Shown piece after piece: positions 1 to 10,441 of a stretch of DNA of 64,000 nucleotides. The position numbers and the translations under genes are program-made. The notes under the pieces are model-generated. The model saw nothing but the letters and a program-made list of their open reading frames with translations. It was not told the origin of the DNA and did not search any database. Origin of the DNA: Neoalteromonas facilis (GTDB lineage Bacteria > Pseudomonadota > Gammaproteobacteria > Enterobacterales > Alteromonadaceae); the NCBI RefSeq assembly GCF_002807665.1, contig NZ_PEAY01000001.1, forward strand, positions 1,240,001-1,304,000. The letters are read 5' to 3'. Numbering within the stretch: position 1 is the stretch's first letter; every line of letters begins with the position of its first letter.

Positions 1-584
1 GGTAAAGTTAACTGTTGAGTGACGCCATTTTCTCGTTTCACTGTCAGCGGTAATCTGGATTCTCCGATGTAACGCATCAGCTCAAGGTTTACAGCCGACC
101 AATCAACCGTCTCTCTGTCACCAATTCTTAATATTTCATCATTAGCTTTTAAGCCCCCTTGATAGGCGTAACTATCCGTGGGGATCTCCCCCAGCAAGGG
201 CTTCACCGTTTGCACCCCGATCAGGTACATACAAAACAGTGCAAATACGGCAAAAATAAAGTTAACCCCGGGGCCAGCTGCAATTATCGCCATGCGTTGA
301 CCAACAGATTTAGTATTGAATGTTTTGCTCGCGAATTCAGGCTCGACTTTATCTACCCGCTCGTCCAGCATGCGCACATAGCCACCCAACGGAATAGCAG
401 CAACCACATATTCAGTTCCGGCTTTATCTACTGTCCTCCATAACGGCTTACCAAAGCCGATGGAAAATCGAATAACATGCACACCGCAGCGCCTTGCAAC
501 CCAGAAATGCCCCCATTCATGGACAGCAACGAGTATACCTAAGGCAACAATGAATGAGCCTAAATTCCATAAGAAATCAATCAT
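1..584 (-). CDS. rseP: Regulator of sigma-E protease RseP (N-terminal part, runs off the window)
   Basis: This is a site-2 zinc metalloprotease of the inner membrane that cuts anti-sigma factor RseA inside the membrane in the envelope stress response. The reading frame starts at the ATG at 584-582 and stays open to the window edge (about 194 codons). The first membrane helix carries the zinc motif HEWGH at about residues 22-26. It is followed by the conserved GFGKPLW and PLGGYVRMLDE stretches, and the first PDZ domain starts near residue 115. The start overlaps the dxr stop by 8 bases, so the two are translationally coupled. This is the usual dxr-rseP order in gammaproteobacteria. The second PDZ domain and the LDG active-site segment lie outside the window. 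Confidence 0.93.
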   Translation of the reverse strand, partial: MIDFLWNLGSFIVALGILVAVHEWGHFWVARRCGVHVIRFSIGFGKPLWRTVDKAGTEYVVAAIPLGGYVRMLDERVDKVEPEFASKTFNTKSVGQRMAIIAAGPGVNFIFAVFALFCMYLIGVQTVKPLLGEIPTDSYAYQGGLKANDEILRIGDRETVDWSAVNLELMRYIGESRLPLTVKRENGVTQQLTL

Positions 585-1776
585 GACATATTGCCTGAAT
601 TATCTGTTCCGCCTCACGTCTAGCTGACTTATCAATTTCCAGAATCTGTTGGATAGACGAAATCGTTTTTGGTTCCAATTGTTTCAGCGTCAACTGATTC
701 ACACGTGCAATATCGGTAAATTTTATTTGTTCATCCAAAAATGCGGCCACCGCCATTTCATTGGCGGCATTTAACTGGGTCGTCGCATACTGGCCTTGCT
801 TACACGCTTGTATTGCCAACTGTAAATTGGGGTATCGCTCAAAACAGGGCTTGGCAAACGTAAAGTCTCGCAATTGAGAAAAGTCGAGATACTCAACACC
901 TGCATCGATCCTTTCTGGAAAGGCTAATCCGTATGCGATAGGCGTTCGCATGTCGGGTTGCCCCAGTTGCGCTATAACTGAACCATCAATGTATTGGACC
1001 ATTGAATGAATGGTGCTTTGCGGATGCAACACCACTTCAATATCATCTGGTTGCACACCGAACAGCCAATGCGCTTCGATAAACTCAAGGCCCTTGTTCA
1101 TCATCGTGGCGGAATCGACTGATATTTTACGCCCCATATCCCAATTCGGGTGTGCACAGGCTTGATCGGGCGTAATGTGTTCAAATTCTTCCAATGGAGT
1201 GTGCAAAAAAGGCCCACCAGACCCCGTTAATAGGAGCTTAGCGATGCCATGTTGTTCAATGGCTCCGTATTGATATTCTTCCGGTAAAGCCTGAAAGATT
1301 GCATTGTGCTCACTATCAATCGGAATGATCTCGGCACCATATTGTTTAGCGGCTTGAATAAACAGCTCGCCACTCATGACCAAAGCTTCTTTATTAGCCA
1401 GCAACACCCGCTTACCCGCTTTAACCGCAGCCATCGTGGGTAATAAGCCTGCAGCACCAACAATAGCGGCCATAACGCTGTCAACTGCTTGCTCGCTGGC
1501 AACAAACGCTAATGCTTCATCACCGTATAAAATATCGGTAGAGATTTGGTGTTGCTCAGCTAGCTGTTTAGCCTTTTCGAAAGCGTCAGGATCGCTTAAC
1601 ACCGCATAACGTGGGGCAAAGCGTTGTATTTGTTCTATGAGTTTTTCAGCTTGAGAATGAGCGGTTATTGCAAAAACACGGTATTTGTCTGGATGGCGAC
1701 TAATGACATCCAATGTATTGCAGCCAATGGAGCCTGTTGCCCCTAATACAGTAATGGTCTGCACTACGCCATCCAC
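577..1776 (-). CDS. dxr: 1-deoxy-D-xylulose 5-phosphate reductoisomerase
   Basis: This enzyme converts DXP to 2-C-methyl-D-erythritol 4-phosphate with NADPH, the committed step of the MEP isoprenoid pathway. It is 399 residues long, close to the roughly 398 of E. coli Dxr. The Rossmann motif GATGSIG is at residues 12-18. The metal and substrate motif IDSEHNAIFQ and the second acidic segment MMNKGLEFIEA are both present. The open frame begins at an ATG inside the last codons of cdsA. A GTG four codons later (1764), which overlaps the cdsA stop as TAGTG, is an alternative start. It works upstream of UppS, which uses its isoprenoid products and lies in the same gene string. Confidence 0.96.
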   Translation of the reverse strand: MDGVVQTITVLGATGSIGCNTLDVISRHPDKYRVFAITAHSQAEKLIEQIQRFAPRYAVLSDPDAFEKAKQLAEQHQISTDILYGDEALAFVASEQAVDSVMAAIVGAAGLLPTMAAVKAGKRVLLANKEALVMSGELFIQAAKQYGAEIIPIDSEHNAIFQALPEEYQYGAIEQHGIAKLLLTGSGGPFLHTPLEEFEHITPDQACAHPNWDMGRKISVDSATMMNKGLEFIEAHWLFGVQPDDIEVVLHPQSTIHSMVQYIDGSVIAQLGQPDMRTPIAYGLAFPERIDAGVEYLDFSQLRDFTFAKPCFERYPNLQLAIQACKQGQYATTQLNAANEMAVAAFLDEQIKFTDIARVNQLTLKQLEPKTISSIQQILEIDKSARREAEQIIQAICHD

Positions 1777-2627
1777 GTTACATAGCAGAAGGCGAATACC
1801 GGAAATGCAGCGGTCAGGCTATCGATTCTATCCATTACGCCGCCGTGGCCAGGCAAAATTTTCCCGCTGTCTTTCATGCCAGCACAGCGCTTAAACATGC
1901 TTTCGTTTAAATCACCTAACGCTGATACCCCTACGGTAATTGCACCAATCACGATGTGCAACCATATGCGAGACGGATCAACTTGATAGTGTAATGCCGC
2001 AAATGCAATGATGGCGAAAGAGGCCGCAACTCCGCCTAATAATCCTTCCAAGGTTTTACCAGGCGATACGTTTGGTCGTAGCTTATGCTTGCCAAATTTC
2101 ACTCCCACGAAGAAGGCTCCAATATCCGCCGCCCAAACAATACCTAGGACGTAAAACATTAAAGAAGCGCCATAAAAAGGATCAACTTCGTACAAGCTTG
2201 TGCGCAAAGAGACAATGGCAACCCAAGTTGGGATCAAGGTACACAGCCCAAAAATAGCTCTGATGACAATGCTGTGCTTCCAAAACGCACTGAATTTGGG
2301 GTATGCCAATATCATGGCGAGTGAAAACAACCACCAGATACAGGCTACACCCAATATATAGGTATACACCGGATTGAGTTGGCCTTGATACCAAATCATG
2401 TTTTGGTCGACCACTTGAGCGAAGAAAATGCATATGGTCAGTGCGACAAGTGTATACACGGCTTTGGACATACGGCTGTCTAATCCGGACATCTTCGCCC
2501 ATTCGTATGCGCCAATCGCAATGACGCCGGCAATGGCAATTTGAAACTCAAAAACAGGTAGGAATAAAATCGCAATTAGCGCTAGAGGCGCTAATACGAG
2601 AGCCGTTAGAATGCGTTGCTTTAACAT
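1764..2627 (-). CDS. cdsA: Phosphatidate cytidylyltransferase (CDP-diglyceride synthase)
   Basis: This integral membrane enzyme makes CDP-diacylglycerol from phosphatidic acid and CTP, the branch point for all membrane phospholipids. The 287-residue protein is strongly hydrophobic with about eight membrane segments. Near residues 243-270 it carries the full family signature: SMFKR, then KDSGKILPGHGG, then DRIDS. The start overlaps the uppS stop by 7 bases and the end overlaps dxr by 13 bases, so it sits in the middle of a tightly packed operon. Confidence 0.95.
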   Translation of the reverse strand: MLKQRILTALVLAPLALIAILFLPVFEFQIAIAGVIAIGAYEWAKMSGLDSRMSKAVYTLVALTICIFFAQVVDQNMIWYQGQLNPVYTYILGVACIWWLFSLAMILAYPKFSAFWKHSIVIRAIFGLCTLIPTWVAIVSLRTSLYEVDPFYGASLMFYVLGIVWAADIGAFFVGVKFGKHKLRPNVSPGKTLEGLLGGVAASFAIIAFAALHYQVDPSRIWLHIVIGAITVGVSALGDLNESMFKRCAGMKDSGKILPGHGGVMDRIDSLTAAFPVFAFCYVTWMA

Positions 2628-3400
2628 GACACTTGCTCACCAGTCAGACCGAAACGACGTTGTCTATCACGAAAATCACTAACAGCTTCTGCAAATGTAT
2701 CTTCGTTAAAATCTGGCCAGAGGGTTGATGTAAAGTAAAACTCAGCGTAAGCACATTGCCACAACAAAAAATTGCTGATGCGGTGCTCACCACCCGTTCG
2801 GATCAATAAATCCAACTCAGGTAAATCAGCCATAGCAATATGCTGGTCAAATAGTGATTCAGTAATATCTTCAGGTTTAAGCGCGCCACGCTCAACTTGC
2901 GATGCAAGCTGTTGTGCAGCATTCACTATATCCCAACGGCCGCCATAATTAGCCGCGATGTTGAGTGTTAATGCTGTATTGTCTTGGGTTAACGCTTCTG
3001 CTTTTTTGATTTTACTGACTAATTTGTCATCGAAGCGACTGAGATCGCCGATAACACGGAGTCGTACTTGATTCTTATTGAGCTTCTTAACTTCACTATT
3101 TAAAACTAAATTAAACAGATCCATTAACACACTGACTTCTTCTTCAGGTCGTTTCCAGTTTTCACTGCTAAAGGCAAATAAGGTCAATGATTCGATATCA
3201 TGCGTGCGCGCATATTTTACCGCAGCTCTGACAGCATCAACGCCGGCTTTATGACCAAACGTTCTGATTTTCCCTTTCTTTTTTGCCCAGCGTCCATTGC
3301 CGTCCATAATGATAGCAACGTGCCGAGGGAAATCTCCACTTTGGCCATTGCTATCATCGCAGGTAACCTGCGATGTAATGCTGTCGGTTGACTTGTCCAA
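2621..3400 (-). CDS. uppS: Undecaprenyl diphosphate synthase (cis-prenyltransferase)
   Basis: This enzyme condenses isopentenyl diphosphate units onto farnesyl diphosphate to make the C55 carrier lipid for peptidoglycan and O-antigen/exopolysaccharide assembly. It is 259 residues long. The catalytic segment IMDGNGRWAKK lies near residue 31 and the conserved RTGGEHRISNFLLWQ stretch is near residue 200. About 25 polar residues precede the conserved core (DSITSQVTCDDSNGQ), so the true start could be slightly downstream. The gene lies between frr (5 bases upstream) and cdsA (overlapping). Its product also feeds the carrier-lipid steps of the polysaccharide cluster at 31-41 kb. Confidence 0.96.
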   Translation of the reverse strand: MDKSTDSITSQVTCDDSNGQSGDFPRHVAIIMDGNGRWAKKKGKIRTFGHKAGVDAVRAAVKYARTHDIESLTLFAFSSENWKRPEEEVSVLMDLFNLVLNSEVKKLNKNQVRLRVIGDLSRFDDKLVSKIKKAEALTQDNTALTLNIAANYGGRWDIVNAAQQLASQVERGALKPEDITESLFDQHIAMADLPELDLLIRTGGEHRISNFLLWQCAYAEFYFTSTLWPDFNEDTFAEAVSDFRDRQRRFGLTGEQVSC

Positions 3401-3405
3401 AAGAC

Positions 3406-3963
3406 TTACACTTCCATAAGTTCTTTTTCTTTGTCCGCAAGCAAGCTATCAACTTTTTTCACGAACGTATTAGTCAACGTCTGGATATTTTCTTCAGCCG
3501 CGCGACTTTCGTCTTCACTGATTTCTTTCTCTTTTAATAGCTCTTTGATGTCGCTATTCGCGTCACGACGTACATTACGAATAGCCACTCGGCCCTGTTC
3601 AGCTTCAGCACGCACAACCTTGATCAAATCTTTACGGCGCTCTTCAGTCAAAGGTGGCATTGGAATGCGAATAATCGCCCCTGCACTCATTGGGTTTAAG
3701 CCTAAATCAGATTGCATGATGGCCTTTTCAACCGCTTGAATTGCACTTTTATCAAAAACAGTTAGTGCCAACGTTCTGTTGTCTTCTGCTACAACGTTTG
3801 CGAGCTGACGCAAAGGCGTGTCTGCGCCATAATAAGAAACTTGAATAGAATCTAAAAGGCTTGGATGGGCGCGTCCAGTTCTGATTTTACTAAACTGTGA
3901 TTTCAACGCCGCGATACTTTTTTCCATGCGTTGTTCTGCGTCTAATTCAATTTCATCTATCAC
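3406..3963 (-). CDS. frr: Ribosome recycling factor
   Basis: RRF works with EF-G and IF3 to split post-termination ribosomes. The length of 185 residues is exactly typical. Family landmarks are the N-terminal [26 protein letters not shown] region and the [13 protein letters not shown] motif in the hinge and helical domain. It sits 17 bases downstream of pyrH and 5 bases upstream of uppS, the standard pyrH-frr-uppS order. Confidence 0.97.
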   Translation of the reverse strand: MIDEIELDAEQRMEKSIAALKSQFSKIRTGRAHPSLLDSIQVSYYGADTPLRQLANVVAEDNRTLALTVFDKSAIQAVEKAIMQSDLGLNPMSAGAIIRIPMPPLTEERRKDLIKVVRAEAEQGRVAIRNVRRDANSDIKELLKEKEISEDESRAAEENIQTLTNTFVKKVDSLLADKEKELMEV

Positions 3964-3980
3964 GGTTATGTCCTATTTTT

Positions 3981-4718
3981 TTAGTCTTGTTGTATATTCG
4001 CAATAAGGGTTCCGTCAGATTCGCCCATCACCACACGCTTTAAACAGCCCGGCTTATTCATGTTAAATACACGAATCGGCAAATTATGGTCGCGGGCTAG
4101 TGTAAATGCGGCCAAATCCATGACTTTTAATTCTTTCTCTAACACATCATTGTAGCCGATATGGTCATACAATACTGCGTCTGGATTTTTAACGGGATCT
4201 GAATCGTACACACCGTCTACTTTGGTCGCTTTAAGTACAGCATCAGCTTCAATTTCGATACCGCGCAAACATGCTGCTGAATCGGTAGTGAAGAATGGGT
4301 TGCCGGTTCCCGCAGCAAAAATAACAACGCGACCCGATTTTAATAAACTGATGGCTTCTGCCCAGTTGTAAGCGTCGCATACGCCATTGAGGGGAATCGC
4401 TGACATCAATCGTGCATTTACAAAAGCACGGTGCAGCGCATCACGCATTGCCAGGCCATTCATAACGGTTGCCAACATGCCCATGTGATCGCCAACTACT
4501 CGGTTCATGCCGGCTTTAGCTAATCCCTCACCGCGGAATAAGTTTCCGCCGCCAATCACTAGGCCAACTTGAACACCCAATTCGACCAACTCTTTGATCT
4601 CTTGTGCCATTCGGTCGAGTACTTTCGGATCAATACCGAAATCCTCGTCCCCCATTAAAGCTTCACCACTTAATTTTAAAAGAATTCGCCGATAGGCTGA
4701 TTTTGACGATACGCTCAT
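3981..4718 (-). CDS. pyrH: Uridylate kinase
   Basis: This enzyme phosphorylates UMP to UDP in pyrimidine nucleotide synthesis and belongs to the amino acid kinase fold. It is 245 residues long. The N-terminal [16 protein letters not shown] motif, the nucleotide-binding loop IGGGNLFRG and the [18 protein letters not shown] segment are all present. A Shine-Dalgarno-like AAGGAAAC lies just before the ATG. It is preceded by a terminator after tsf, so it is probably transcribed from its own promoter together with frr, uppS, cdsA, dxr and rseP. Confidence 0.97.
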   Translation of the reverse strand: MSVSSKSAYRRILLKLSGEALMGDEDFGIDPKVLDRMAQEIKELVELGVQVGLVIGGGNLFRGEGLAKAGMNRVVGDHMGMLATVMNGLAMRDALHRAFVNARLMSAIPLNGVCDAYNWAEAISLLKSGRVVIFAAGTGNPFFTTDSAACLRGIEIEADAVLKATKVDGVYDSDPVKNPDAVLYDHIGYNDVLEKELKVMDLAAFTLARDHNLPIRVFNMNKPGCLKRVVMGESDGTLIANIQQD

Positions 4719-4801
4719 GGAAGTTGGTTTCCTTATGACTACGGGTTGCTCGTATTGAAGTTCGTTTAAAACATGTGTGTCCAGTTAAAAACGCTACTCA
4801 C

Positions 4802-4828
4802 AAAAAGGGCACCTGAATTTAGGTGCCC
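4802..4828 (-). terminator. Rho-independent terminator after tsf
   Basis: A 7-8 bp GC-rich stem, GGGCACCT pairing with AGGTGCCC (4807-4828), is followed on the minus strand by a run of five T. It closes the rpsB-tsf unit before pyrH. Confidence 0.85.
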
Positions 4829-4873
4829 GTAGTTTATCTGACAATCACTTGATGCAAAAGTCGAGAAGCTGAA

Positions 4874-5746
4874 TTATTTCTTCGCAGCTTCCATTTGCGC
4901 AGCAACTTCTGCTGCGAAATCTTCAGTCTTCTTCTCGATACCTTCACCAACTTCGAAACGAACGAAGTTGATAACGTCAGCACCTTTAGACTTCAACAAC
5001 TCAGCAACAGACATTGAAGGATCTTTAACGAAAGGTTGACCCGTCAAGCTGATTTCGCCAGTGAATTTCTTCATGCGGCCAACAACCATCTTCTCTGCGA
5101 TGTCTGCTGGCTTGCCTGATTGAACTGCAATCTCAACTTGGATTTGCTTTTCTTTTTCAACTACGTCAGCTGGTACATCTTCTGGCTTAACGTATTGTGG
5201 GCTAGCTGCCGCAACGTGCATAGCGATGTCTTTAGCAAGCGCTTCGTCGCCGCCGCTAAGGATAGCAACAACACCGATACGACCGCCGTGAACATATGCA
5301 CCTAAAACATCACCGTCGATGTTAATAACACGACGAGGGCTGATGTTTTCACCGATTTTAGCAACCAATGTGTCGCGAGTTTCTTGAACAGTTGAACCAC
5401 CTAGGTCTGCTGCATTCAACTCTTCGATGCTATTGATGTTGTTGTCTGCTGCAACAGCAAGGATTTTCTTACCGAAATCCAAGAAGCCTTCGTCTCGAGC
5501 AACGAAGTCTGTTTCACAGTTTAGTTCCATCATGGTAGCGCGATTGCCGTCGATAGATGTCAAAATAACACCTTCAGCTGCGATACGGCCTGCTTTTTTA
5601 GCCGCTTTCGCTTGACCTGATTTACGCATGTTTTCAATCGCTAGCTCGATGTCGCCGTCAGTTTCTACGAGGGCCTTTTTACAATCAAGCATACCAGCGC
5701 CAGTGCGCTCACGAAGCTCTTTTACCAGTGCTGCAGTCACTGCCAT
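4874..5746 (-). CDS. tsf: Translation elongation factor Ts
   Basis: EF-Ts is the nucleotide exchange factor that recycles EF-Tu-GDP. The EF-Ts signature [19 protein letters not shown] lies in the N-terminal UBA-like domain, and a dimerisation and core domain with [16 protein letters not shown] follows. I chose the ATG at 5746 (protein begins MAVTAALV), which has TTGAGGAA seven bases upstream and matches the E. coli N-terminus. A longer frame starting at a TTG at 5764 adds six unsupported residues. The product is 290 residues. It follows rpsB, the universal rpsB-tsf pairing. Confidence 0.96.
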   Translation of the reverse strand: MAVTAALVKELRERTGAGMLDCKKALVETDGDIELAIENMRKSGQAKAAKKAGRIAAEGVILTSIDGNRATMMELNCETDFVARDEGFLDFGKKILAVAADNNINSIEELNAADLGGSTVQETRDTLVAKIGENISPRRVINIDGDVLGAYVHGGRIGVVAILSGGDEALAKDIAMHVAAASPQYVKPEDVPADVVEKEKQIQVEIAVQSGKPADIAEKMVVGRMKKFTGEISLTGQPFVKDPSMSVAELLKSKGADVINFVRFEVGEGIEKKTEDFAAEVAAQMEAAKK

Positions 5747-5780
5747 TTTAAATTCCTCAATCAATAAAAGTTATAAGCTA

Positions 5781-5835
5781 AAGGGGCTGTTTAGCCCCTT
5801 CATTTTGATTCGTGTCAGGCGTGCCAAGCACGCCT
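5781..5835 (-). terminator. Two hairpins between rpsB and tsf
   Basis: Stem AAGGGGCT/AGCCCCTT (5781-5800) and stem AGGCGTGC/GCACGCCT with a CAA loop (5817-5835) lie back to back in the 94-base rpsB-tsf gap. Neither has a strong T-tract on the minus strand. They probably act as a partial terminator or RNA-stability element that lowers tsf transcription relative to rpsB, as described for the E. coli operon. Confidence 0.6.
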
Positions 5836-5840
5836 CAAAA

Positions 5841-6572
5841 TTACTCTGCGGCTTCTACGAAGTCGTCTTTTTCTGCTTGTACTTCGACGTTGTTATCGCG
5901 ACCAGCGTTAATCGCAGTTGCAGCAGCATTCAAGTAAAGTTGGATAGCACGGATAGCGTCATCGTTACCAGGGATGATGTAATCAACACCGTCTGGGTCA
6001 GAGTTTGTATCAACTACACCTACAACTGGGATACCTAGGTTGCGTGCTTCGTTCACAGCAATGTGCTCGTGGTCCGCGTCAACAACAAAGATACAGTCAG
6101 GTAAACCGCCCATGTCTTTGATACCGCCAAGGCTGCTCTCAAGCTTAGCCATTTCGCGCTGAAGCATAAGCGCTTCTTTTTTAGTTAGCTTTTCAAAAGT
6201 ACCGTCAGTGCTTTGTTGCTCAAGATCTTTAAGACGCTTGATTGATTGACGTACTGTTTTCCAGTTAGTTAGCATGCCGCCCAACCAACGCTTGTTCACG
6301 TAGTACTGACCACAGTTCATTGCAGCTTCTTTTACAGCTTCGCCAGCAGCGCGCTTAGTACCAACGAAAAGGATTTTTCCTTTCTTAGCAGAAACACCTG
6401 TTAGGTAGCTCAATGCTTCGTTGAAAAGCGGAACTGTTTTTTCTAGGTTGATGATGTGAACACGGTTACGAGCACCAAAAATGAACGGCTTCATTTTTGG
6501 GTTCCAGTAGCGAGTTTGGTGACCGAAGTGTACGCCTGCCTGAAGCATATCGCGCATAGATACGTTTGCCAT
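5841..6572 (-). CDS. rpsB: Small subunit ribosomal protein uS2
   Basis: This is ribosomal protein S2, bound at the back of the 30S subunit between head and body. The N-terminus [19 protein letters not shown] followed by [14 protein letters not shown] is nearly identical to E. coli S2. The start chosen is the ATG at 6572, with TTGAGGACAATTT directly upstream; the frame is open 19 codons further but those residues are not part of S2. The protein is 243 residues with an acidic C-terminal tail. It is transcribed from a strong promoter at 6710-6738 through a leader of about 130 bases, room for the S2 autoregulation known in enterobacteria. Confidence 0.97.
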   Translation of the reverse strand: MANVSMRDMLQAGVHFGHQTRYWNPKMKPFIFGARNRVHIINLEKTVPLFNEALSYLTGVSAKKGKILFVGTKRAAGEAVKEAAMNCGQYYVNKRWLGGMLTNWKTVRQSIKRLKDLEQQSTDGTFEKLTKKEALMLQREMAKLESSLGGIKDMGGLPDCIFVVDADHEHIAVNEARNLGIPVVGVVDTNSDPDGVDYIIPGNDDAIRAIQLYLNAAATAINAGRDNNVEVQAEKDDFVEAAE

Positions 6573-6709
6573 TAAATTGTCCTCAATTTGGGTTAGGCCT
6601 CCATACATCCCCAATACCGACTTACGCATTCGTAAGCACCCCGATATCAGTGCCGATGTATGTGTGTATTTTTAATATAATTTGCTCTTCACCTTCGAAA
6701 AGCGCGCGC

Positions 6710-6738
6710 TTTATACCACGACTGGATAGCACACTCAA
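6710..6738 (-). promoter_or_regulatory. Sigma-70 promoter of rpsB-tsf
   Basis: On the minus strand TTGAGT (-35) and TATAAA (-10) are separated by exactly 17 bases. The bases after the -10 are GCGCGCGC, a GC-rich discriminator of the kind linked to stringent control of ribosomal genes. The predicted transcript start near 6703 gives a leader of about 130 bases. The rest of the 6573-6962 gap holds only the upstream region of the divergent map gene, in which I could not place a convincing promoter. Confidence 0.75.
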
Positions 6739-6962
6739 GTTTTTAACGCTTTTTTTCGTTACATCAAGGGCAGCAGCAAACGATTAAGTTGGCGATAAAT
6801 GTGGCGGTTTTATAAATGGATAATGTGCTCCTTGCCATCGTGCAAAGACACTATTCATATTACTTATGCGCTATAGTTGATGGGATTACCTGTACAGGCT
6901 GCCCACATAACGATACCATTCAACGCTGAAAATTTTTAATCCATTATTCTTTAGAGGTCGTT

Positions 6963-7754
6963 TTGGGCGCGATTATCAAAACTCAAGAAGAAATCGAAAA
7001 AATGCGCGTTGCAGGAAAACTTGCAGCAGACGTATTGAATATGATCACACCACATGTAAAAAAAGGCGTGACGACAGATGAACTCAACACATTGTGTCAC
7101 AACTATATTGTTGACGTGCAAGGCGGAATACCAGCTCCACTAAACTATGGGCATCCACCGTTTCCGAAATCAATTTGCACATCCGTCAATCATGTGATTT
7201 GCCACGGTATTCCGTCAGATAAAAAACTCAAAGACGGTGACATCATTAATATTGACGTAACAGTCAAAAAAGATGGATATCACGGCGACACATCTAAGAT
7301 GTTCGTGATCGGCAAACCATCCATATTAGCCGAGCGCTTAATTCGAGTGACGCAAGAAAGCCTTTATAAAGCGATTAAGATCGTTAAGCCGGGCGTTCGT
7401 TTAGGTGATATCGGCCATATCATTCAGCAGCACGCGGAAGCGCATGACTACTCTATTGTACGTGAATATTGTGGGCACGGAATTGGCGCTACGTTTCACG
7501 AGGACCCTCAGGTAGTGCATTACGGCAGACCGAATACAGGTGACGTATTAGAAGCTGGCATGTGTTTCACCATAGAGCCTATGGTGAATGCAGGCAAACG
7601 CTACTCTAAGATACTGCCTGATCAATGGACTGTGGTGACCAAAGACAGAAGTCTTAGTGCGCAGTGGGAACACACCTTGCTGGTGACTGAAAATGGCGTG
7701 GAGATCCTCACACTACGCGAAGAAGAAGACATTGACCGCATTATTGAACACTAG
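6963..7754 (+). CDS. map: Type I methionine aminopeptidase
   Basis: This enzyme removes the initiator methionine from nascent proteins using a dinuclear metal centre. The metal ligands are all visible: the two Asp in NIDVTVKKDGYHGDTSKMF, the His in YCGHGIG, the Glu in FTIEPMV and the Glu in AQWEHTLL. The protein is 263 residues. The start is a TTG with GAGG about eight bases upstream. It is preferred because the sequence from residue 2 (GAIIKTQEEIEKMRVAG) aligns with the E. coli N-terminus, whereas the first ATG would remove conserved residues. It is divergent from rpsB, as in E. coli, and is followed 14 bases later by glnD. Confidence 0.95.
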   Translation: MGAIIKTQEEIEKMRVAGKLAADVLNMITPHVKKGVTTDELNTLCHNYIVDVQGGIPAPLNYGHPPFPKSICTSVNHVICHGIPSDKKLKDGDIINIDVTVKKDGYHGDTSKMFVIGKPSILAERLIRVTQESLYKAIKIVKPGVRLGDIGHIIQQHAEAHDYSIVREYCGHGIGATFHEDPQVVHYGRPNTGDVLEAGMCFTIEPMVNAGKRYSKILPDQWTVVTKDRSLSAQWEHTLLVTENGVEILTLREEEDIDRIIEH

Positions 7755-7768
7755 AGAATAACACGATC

Positions 7769-10441
7769 ATGACGGTGGCAGATGAAGCACAGCATATACT
7801 CACACTTGAGCATTTGATCGACTCTGTTCGTTCACTCGATGATCGAACGGACATCGCAGCCTTTAAGCAGGTCGTTAAAGAGAGTTACCAATGGTTGAAA
7901 TCTGCGTTTAGCACCTCGGCTGTTGATGAACTGGTGTCAGGTCGTGCCGTCTTCGTCGATAATTTGCTGCAACACCTCTGGCACCTATATGAGCTTGACG
8001 AAGTTAAGCATTTAACCTTAGTTGCTGTTGGCGGTTATGGCCGTGCTCAACTTCAACCCTATTCTGATATTGACCTTCTTATCCTGTGCGAAAAGGCACC
8101 TAGCGCGAGTACCCGTGAAAAGATAAGCGAGTTCATTACTCTATTGTGGGATATCAAGCTCGATATTGGGCAAAGCGTTCGTACCATTAAAGAGACCGTA
8201 ACGCTCGCCAAAGGTGATATTACCATCGCGACGAATTTGGTCGAAAGTCGTCGTCTTGCCGGGTCATCTGAGACATTTGAAAAACTGCTTAAGCAGGTCA
8301 ATGATAAAAAAGTTTGGACCAGTGACCGATTCTTCATTGCCAAAATGGAAGAACAACAAAATAGGCATGCTAAATTTCATGGCACAGCCTATAACCTAGA
8401 ACCCAATGTAAAAGAAAACCCTGGTTGCTTAAGGGATATCCAAACTATCGGCTGGGTCGCGAAAAAACACTTTAAAGAATATGACGGCTGGAGCTTAGTT
8501 GGTCACGGTTATTTTACTAAGCAAGAACACGCCGAGTTAATTGAGTGCCGCTCGAATTTGTGGCGTATGCGATTTGCCTTGCATATCGTGGCTGGGCGCA
8601 GTGAGAACCGCTTACTGTTTGATTATCAAACTGATGTCGCTGAAATGCTGGGCTTTGGCGATAACGGGAAATCATCGGTGGAAAGCATGATGAAAGGCTT
8701 TTTCCGCACGGTAAGACGTGTGAATGAGCTAAACCGCATGCTAATGCAGCGATTCAGCCAAGACATTCTTGGCAAAAAGGACTATGGCAATGTCGCTCTC
8801 AACCGCGATTTTGAACTGCATGATGGACTCATTTCCCCTTCTCGCCCAGATGTCTTTGACACGCCAGAGAGTATCTTTGACTTTCTATTATTAATCGCAG
8901 ATACCCCCAGTGTCAGTGGTTTAGATACCGATTGCATTCGACAGCTACGCAATGCACGCCGCGCATTTCAGGACGATTATTTAAATCAGCGCCCGGAATG
9001 TCGAATCAAATTCATGCAGTTGATGCGTCATCCGCATTTCTTTGATTTTGGTTGGGATATCATGCACCAATATGGGATCTTGCAGGCCTATTTGCCGGAG
9101 TGGAATCACATTGTCGGCATGATGCAGTTTGACTTGTTCCACGCCTACACAGTAGATGAACATACCCATCGTTTGGTAAAGCATGTAAACCATTATTTTA
9201 GCCCCGACAATAAGCGCTTCCCTCGCTGTGGACGAATTGCCAAGAATCTCGACAAACCAGAGTTACTCTACCTTGCTGCTATATTCCATGATATCGGCAA
9301 AGGACGAAACGGCGACCATTCTGTGCTGGGCGCAGAAGACGTTAAAGTATTCGCTAAAATGCATGGGTTAACTAAATCTGACACCGATTTGATTGCATGG
9401 TTGGTGCACAATCACCTGCTTATGTCGGTCGTTGCGCAACGTCGCGACATTTATGATCCCGAAGTCGTGAATGAATTTGCCAGCAAGATCAAAAGTCATA
9501 ATCATCTGAACATGCTATATGCGTTAACCCTGGCGGATATTCGTGCCACTAACGACAATTTGTGGAACGATTGGAAAGCGTCGTTATTGAGAGAGCTGTA
9601 TCTACTGACGCAGAAAGCGCTAGACAACGGTCTACAATGTCAGTTGACCATTTTTGAACGGGTGAACGAGAACAAACATGCAGCCAGACAATTGCTTGCC
9701 GACGGTCATTATTCAGATCACGCAATAGAAAGCTTATGGTCGCGTTTTGACCACGATTACTTTGCGCGCTACAAACCCGCACAAATAGCCTGGCATACTG
9801 AAGAAATCTTGGGCTTTAAGCTGGATAGTGATGATGCTCTGCTGGTCAAAGCTAACAACACAACAACTAAAGCTGGGACCGAACTATTCATATACGGTAA
9901 AGACAGGCCAGCATTATTTGCTCAAGTTGCCTCTGTTATTGATAGCCGCAACTTATCCATTCATGACGCGACTATCACCATCACCCATGATGGGTTTGTT
10001 TGTGACAGCATTATTATTTTAGATAACGATGGCAATCGCATAGATTCAGAGCAAAGACTTACTGCTCTGCAAGACGCGGTTAAAACACAAATGGCAGCGC
10101 CTGGGCGCTCGCACACCAACGCTCGTAAAATTGCGCGTCAATTGAAACAGTTAAATGTGCCCACCAAGGTGCGCTTTTTTAACCGCTCAGACGATGCCAC
10201 ATTAATTGAATTAGAAGCGCTTGATGCCCCCGGCATTTTAGCCAAAATAGGTCACGCATTCGTAGATTGTGACGTAACCTTAAAGCTCGCCAAAATCACG
10301 ACCATTGGCGAGCGAGCGGAAGACACTTTTATCGTTTCAAACGCTGATGGCGTGGCATTGAGCCCGGCACAACAAGTTGAACTTAAGAAACGCATTTTAA
10401 CCAACCTCGATGAACTGGAAGACATACAACATGACGCATGA
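7769..10441 (+). CDS. glnD: Bifunctional PII uridylyltransferase / uridylyl-removing enzyme
   Basis: GlnD senses glutamine and uridylylates or deuridylylates the PII proteins that control nitrogen assimilation. The 890-residue protein shows the full domain order. A nucleotidyltransferase domain has [17 protein letters not shown] (about residues 90-107). An HD phosphohydrolase domain has [14 protein letters not shown] near residue 510. Two C-terminal ACT domains begin near residues 708 ([13 protein letters not shown]) and 808 ([11 protein letters not shown]). All catalytic signatures are intact. It lies in the map-glnD-dapD order known from enterobacteria, and its stop overlaps the dapD start. 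Confidence 0.96.
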   Translation: MTVADEAQHILTLEHLIDSVRSLDDRTDIAAFKQVVKESYQWLKSAFSTSAVDELVSGRAVFVDNLLQHLWHLYELDEVKHLTLVAVGGYGRAQLQPYSDIDLLILCEKAPSASTREKISEFITLLWDIKLDIGQSVRTIKETVTLAKGDITIATNLVESRRLAGSSETFEKLLKQVNDKKVWTSDRFFIAKMEEQQNRHAKFHGTAYNLEPNVKENPGCLRDIQTIGWVAKKHFKEYDGWSLVGHGYFTKQEHAELIECRSNLWRMRFALHIVAGRSENRLLFDYQTDVAEMLGFGDNGKSSVESMMKGFFRTVRRVNELNRMLMQRFSQDILGKKDYGNVALNRDFELHDGLISPSRPDVFDTPESIFDFLLLIADTPSVSGLDTDCIRQLRNARRAFQDDYLNQRPECRIKFMQLMRHPHFFDFGWDIMHQYGILQAYLPEWNHIVGMMQFDLFHAYTVDEHTHRLVKHVNHYFSPDNKRFPRCGRIAKNLDKPELLYLAAIFHDIGKGRNGDHSVLGAEDVKVFAKMHGLTKSDTDLIAWLVHNHLLMSVVAQRRDIYDPEVVNEFASKIKSHNHLNMLYALTLADIRATNDNLWNDWKASLLRELYLLTQKALDNGLQCQLTIFERVNENKHAARQLLADGHYSDHAIESLWSRFDHDYFARYKPAQIAWHTEEILGFKLDSDDALLVKANNTTTKAGTELFIYGKDRPALFAQVASVIDSRNLSIHDATITITHDGFVCDSIIILDNDGNRIDSEQRLTALQDAVKTQMAAPGRSHTNARKIARQLKQLNVPTKVRFFNRSDDATLIELEALDAPGILAKIGHAFVDCDVTLKLAKITTIGERAEDTFIVSNADGVALSPAQQVELKKRILTNLDELEDIQHDA

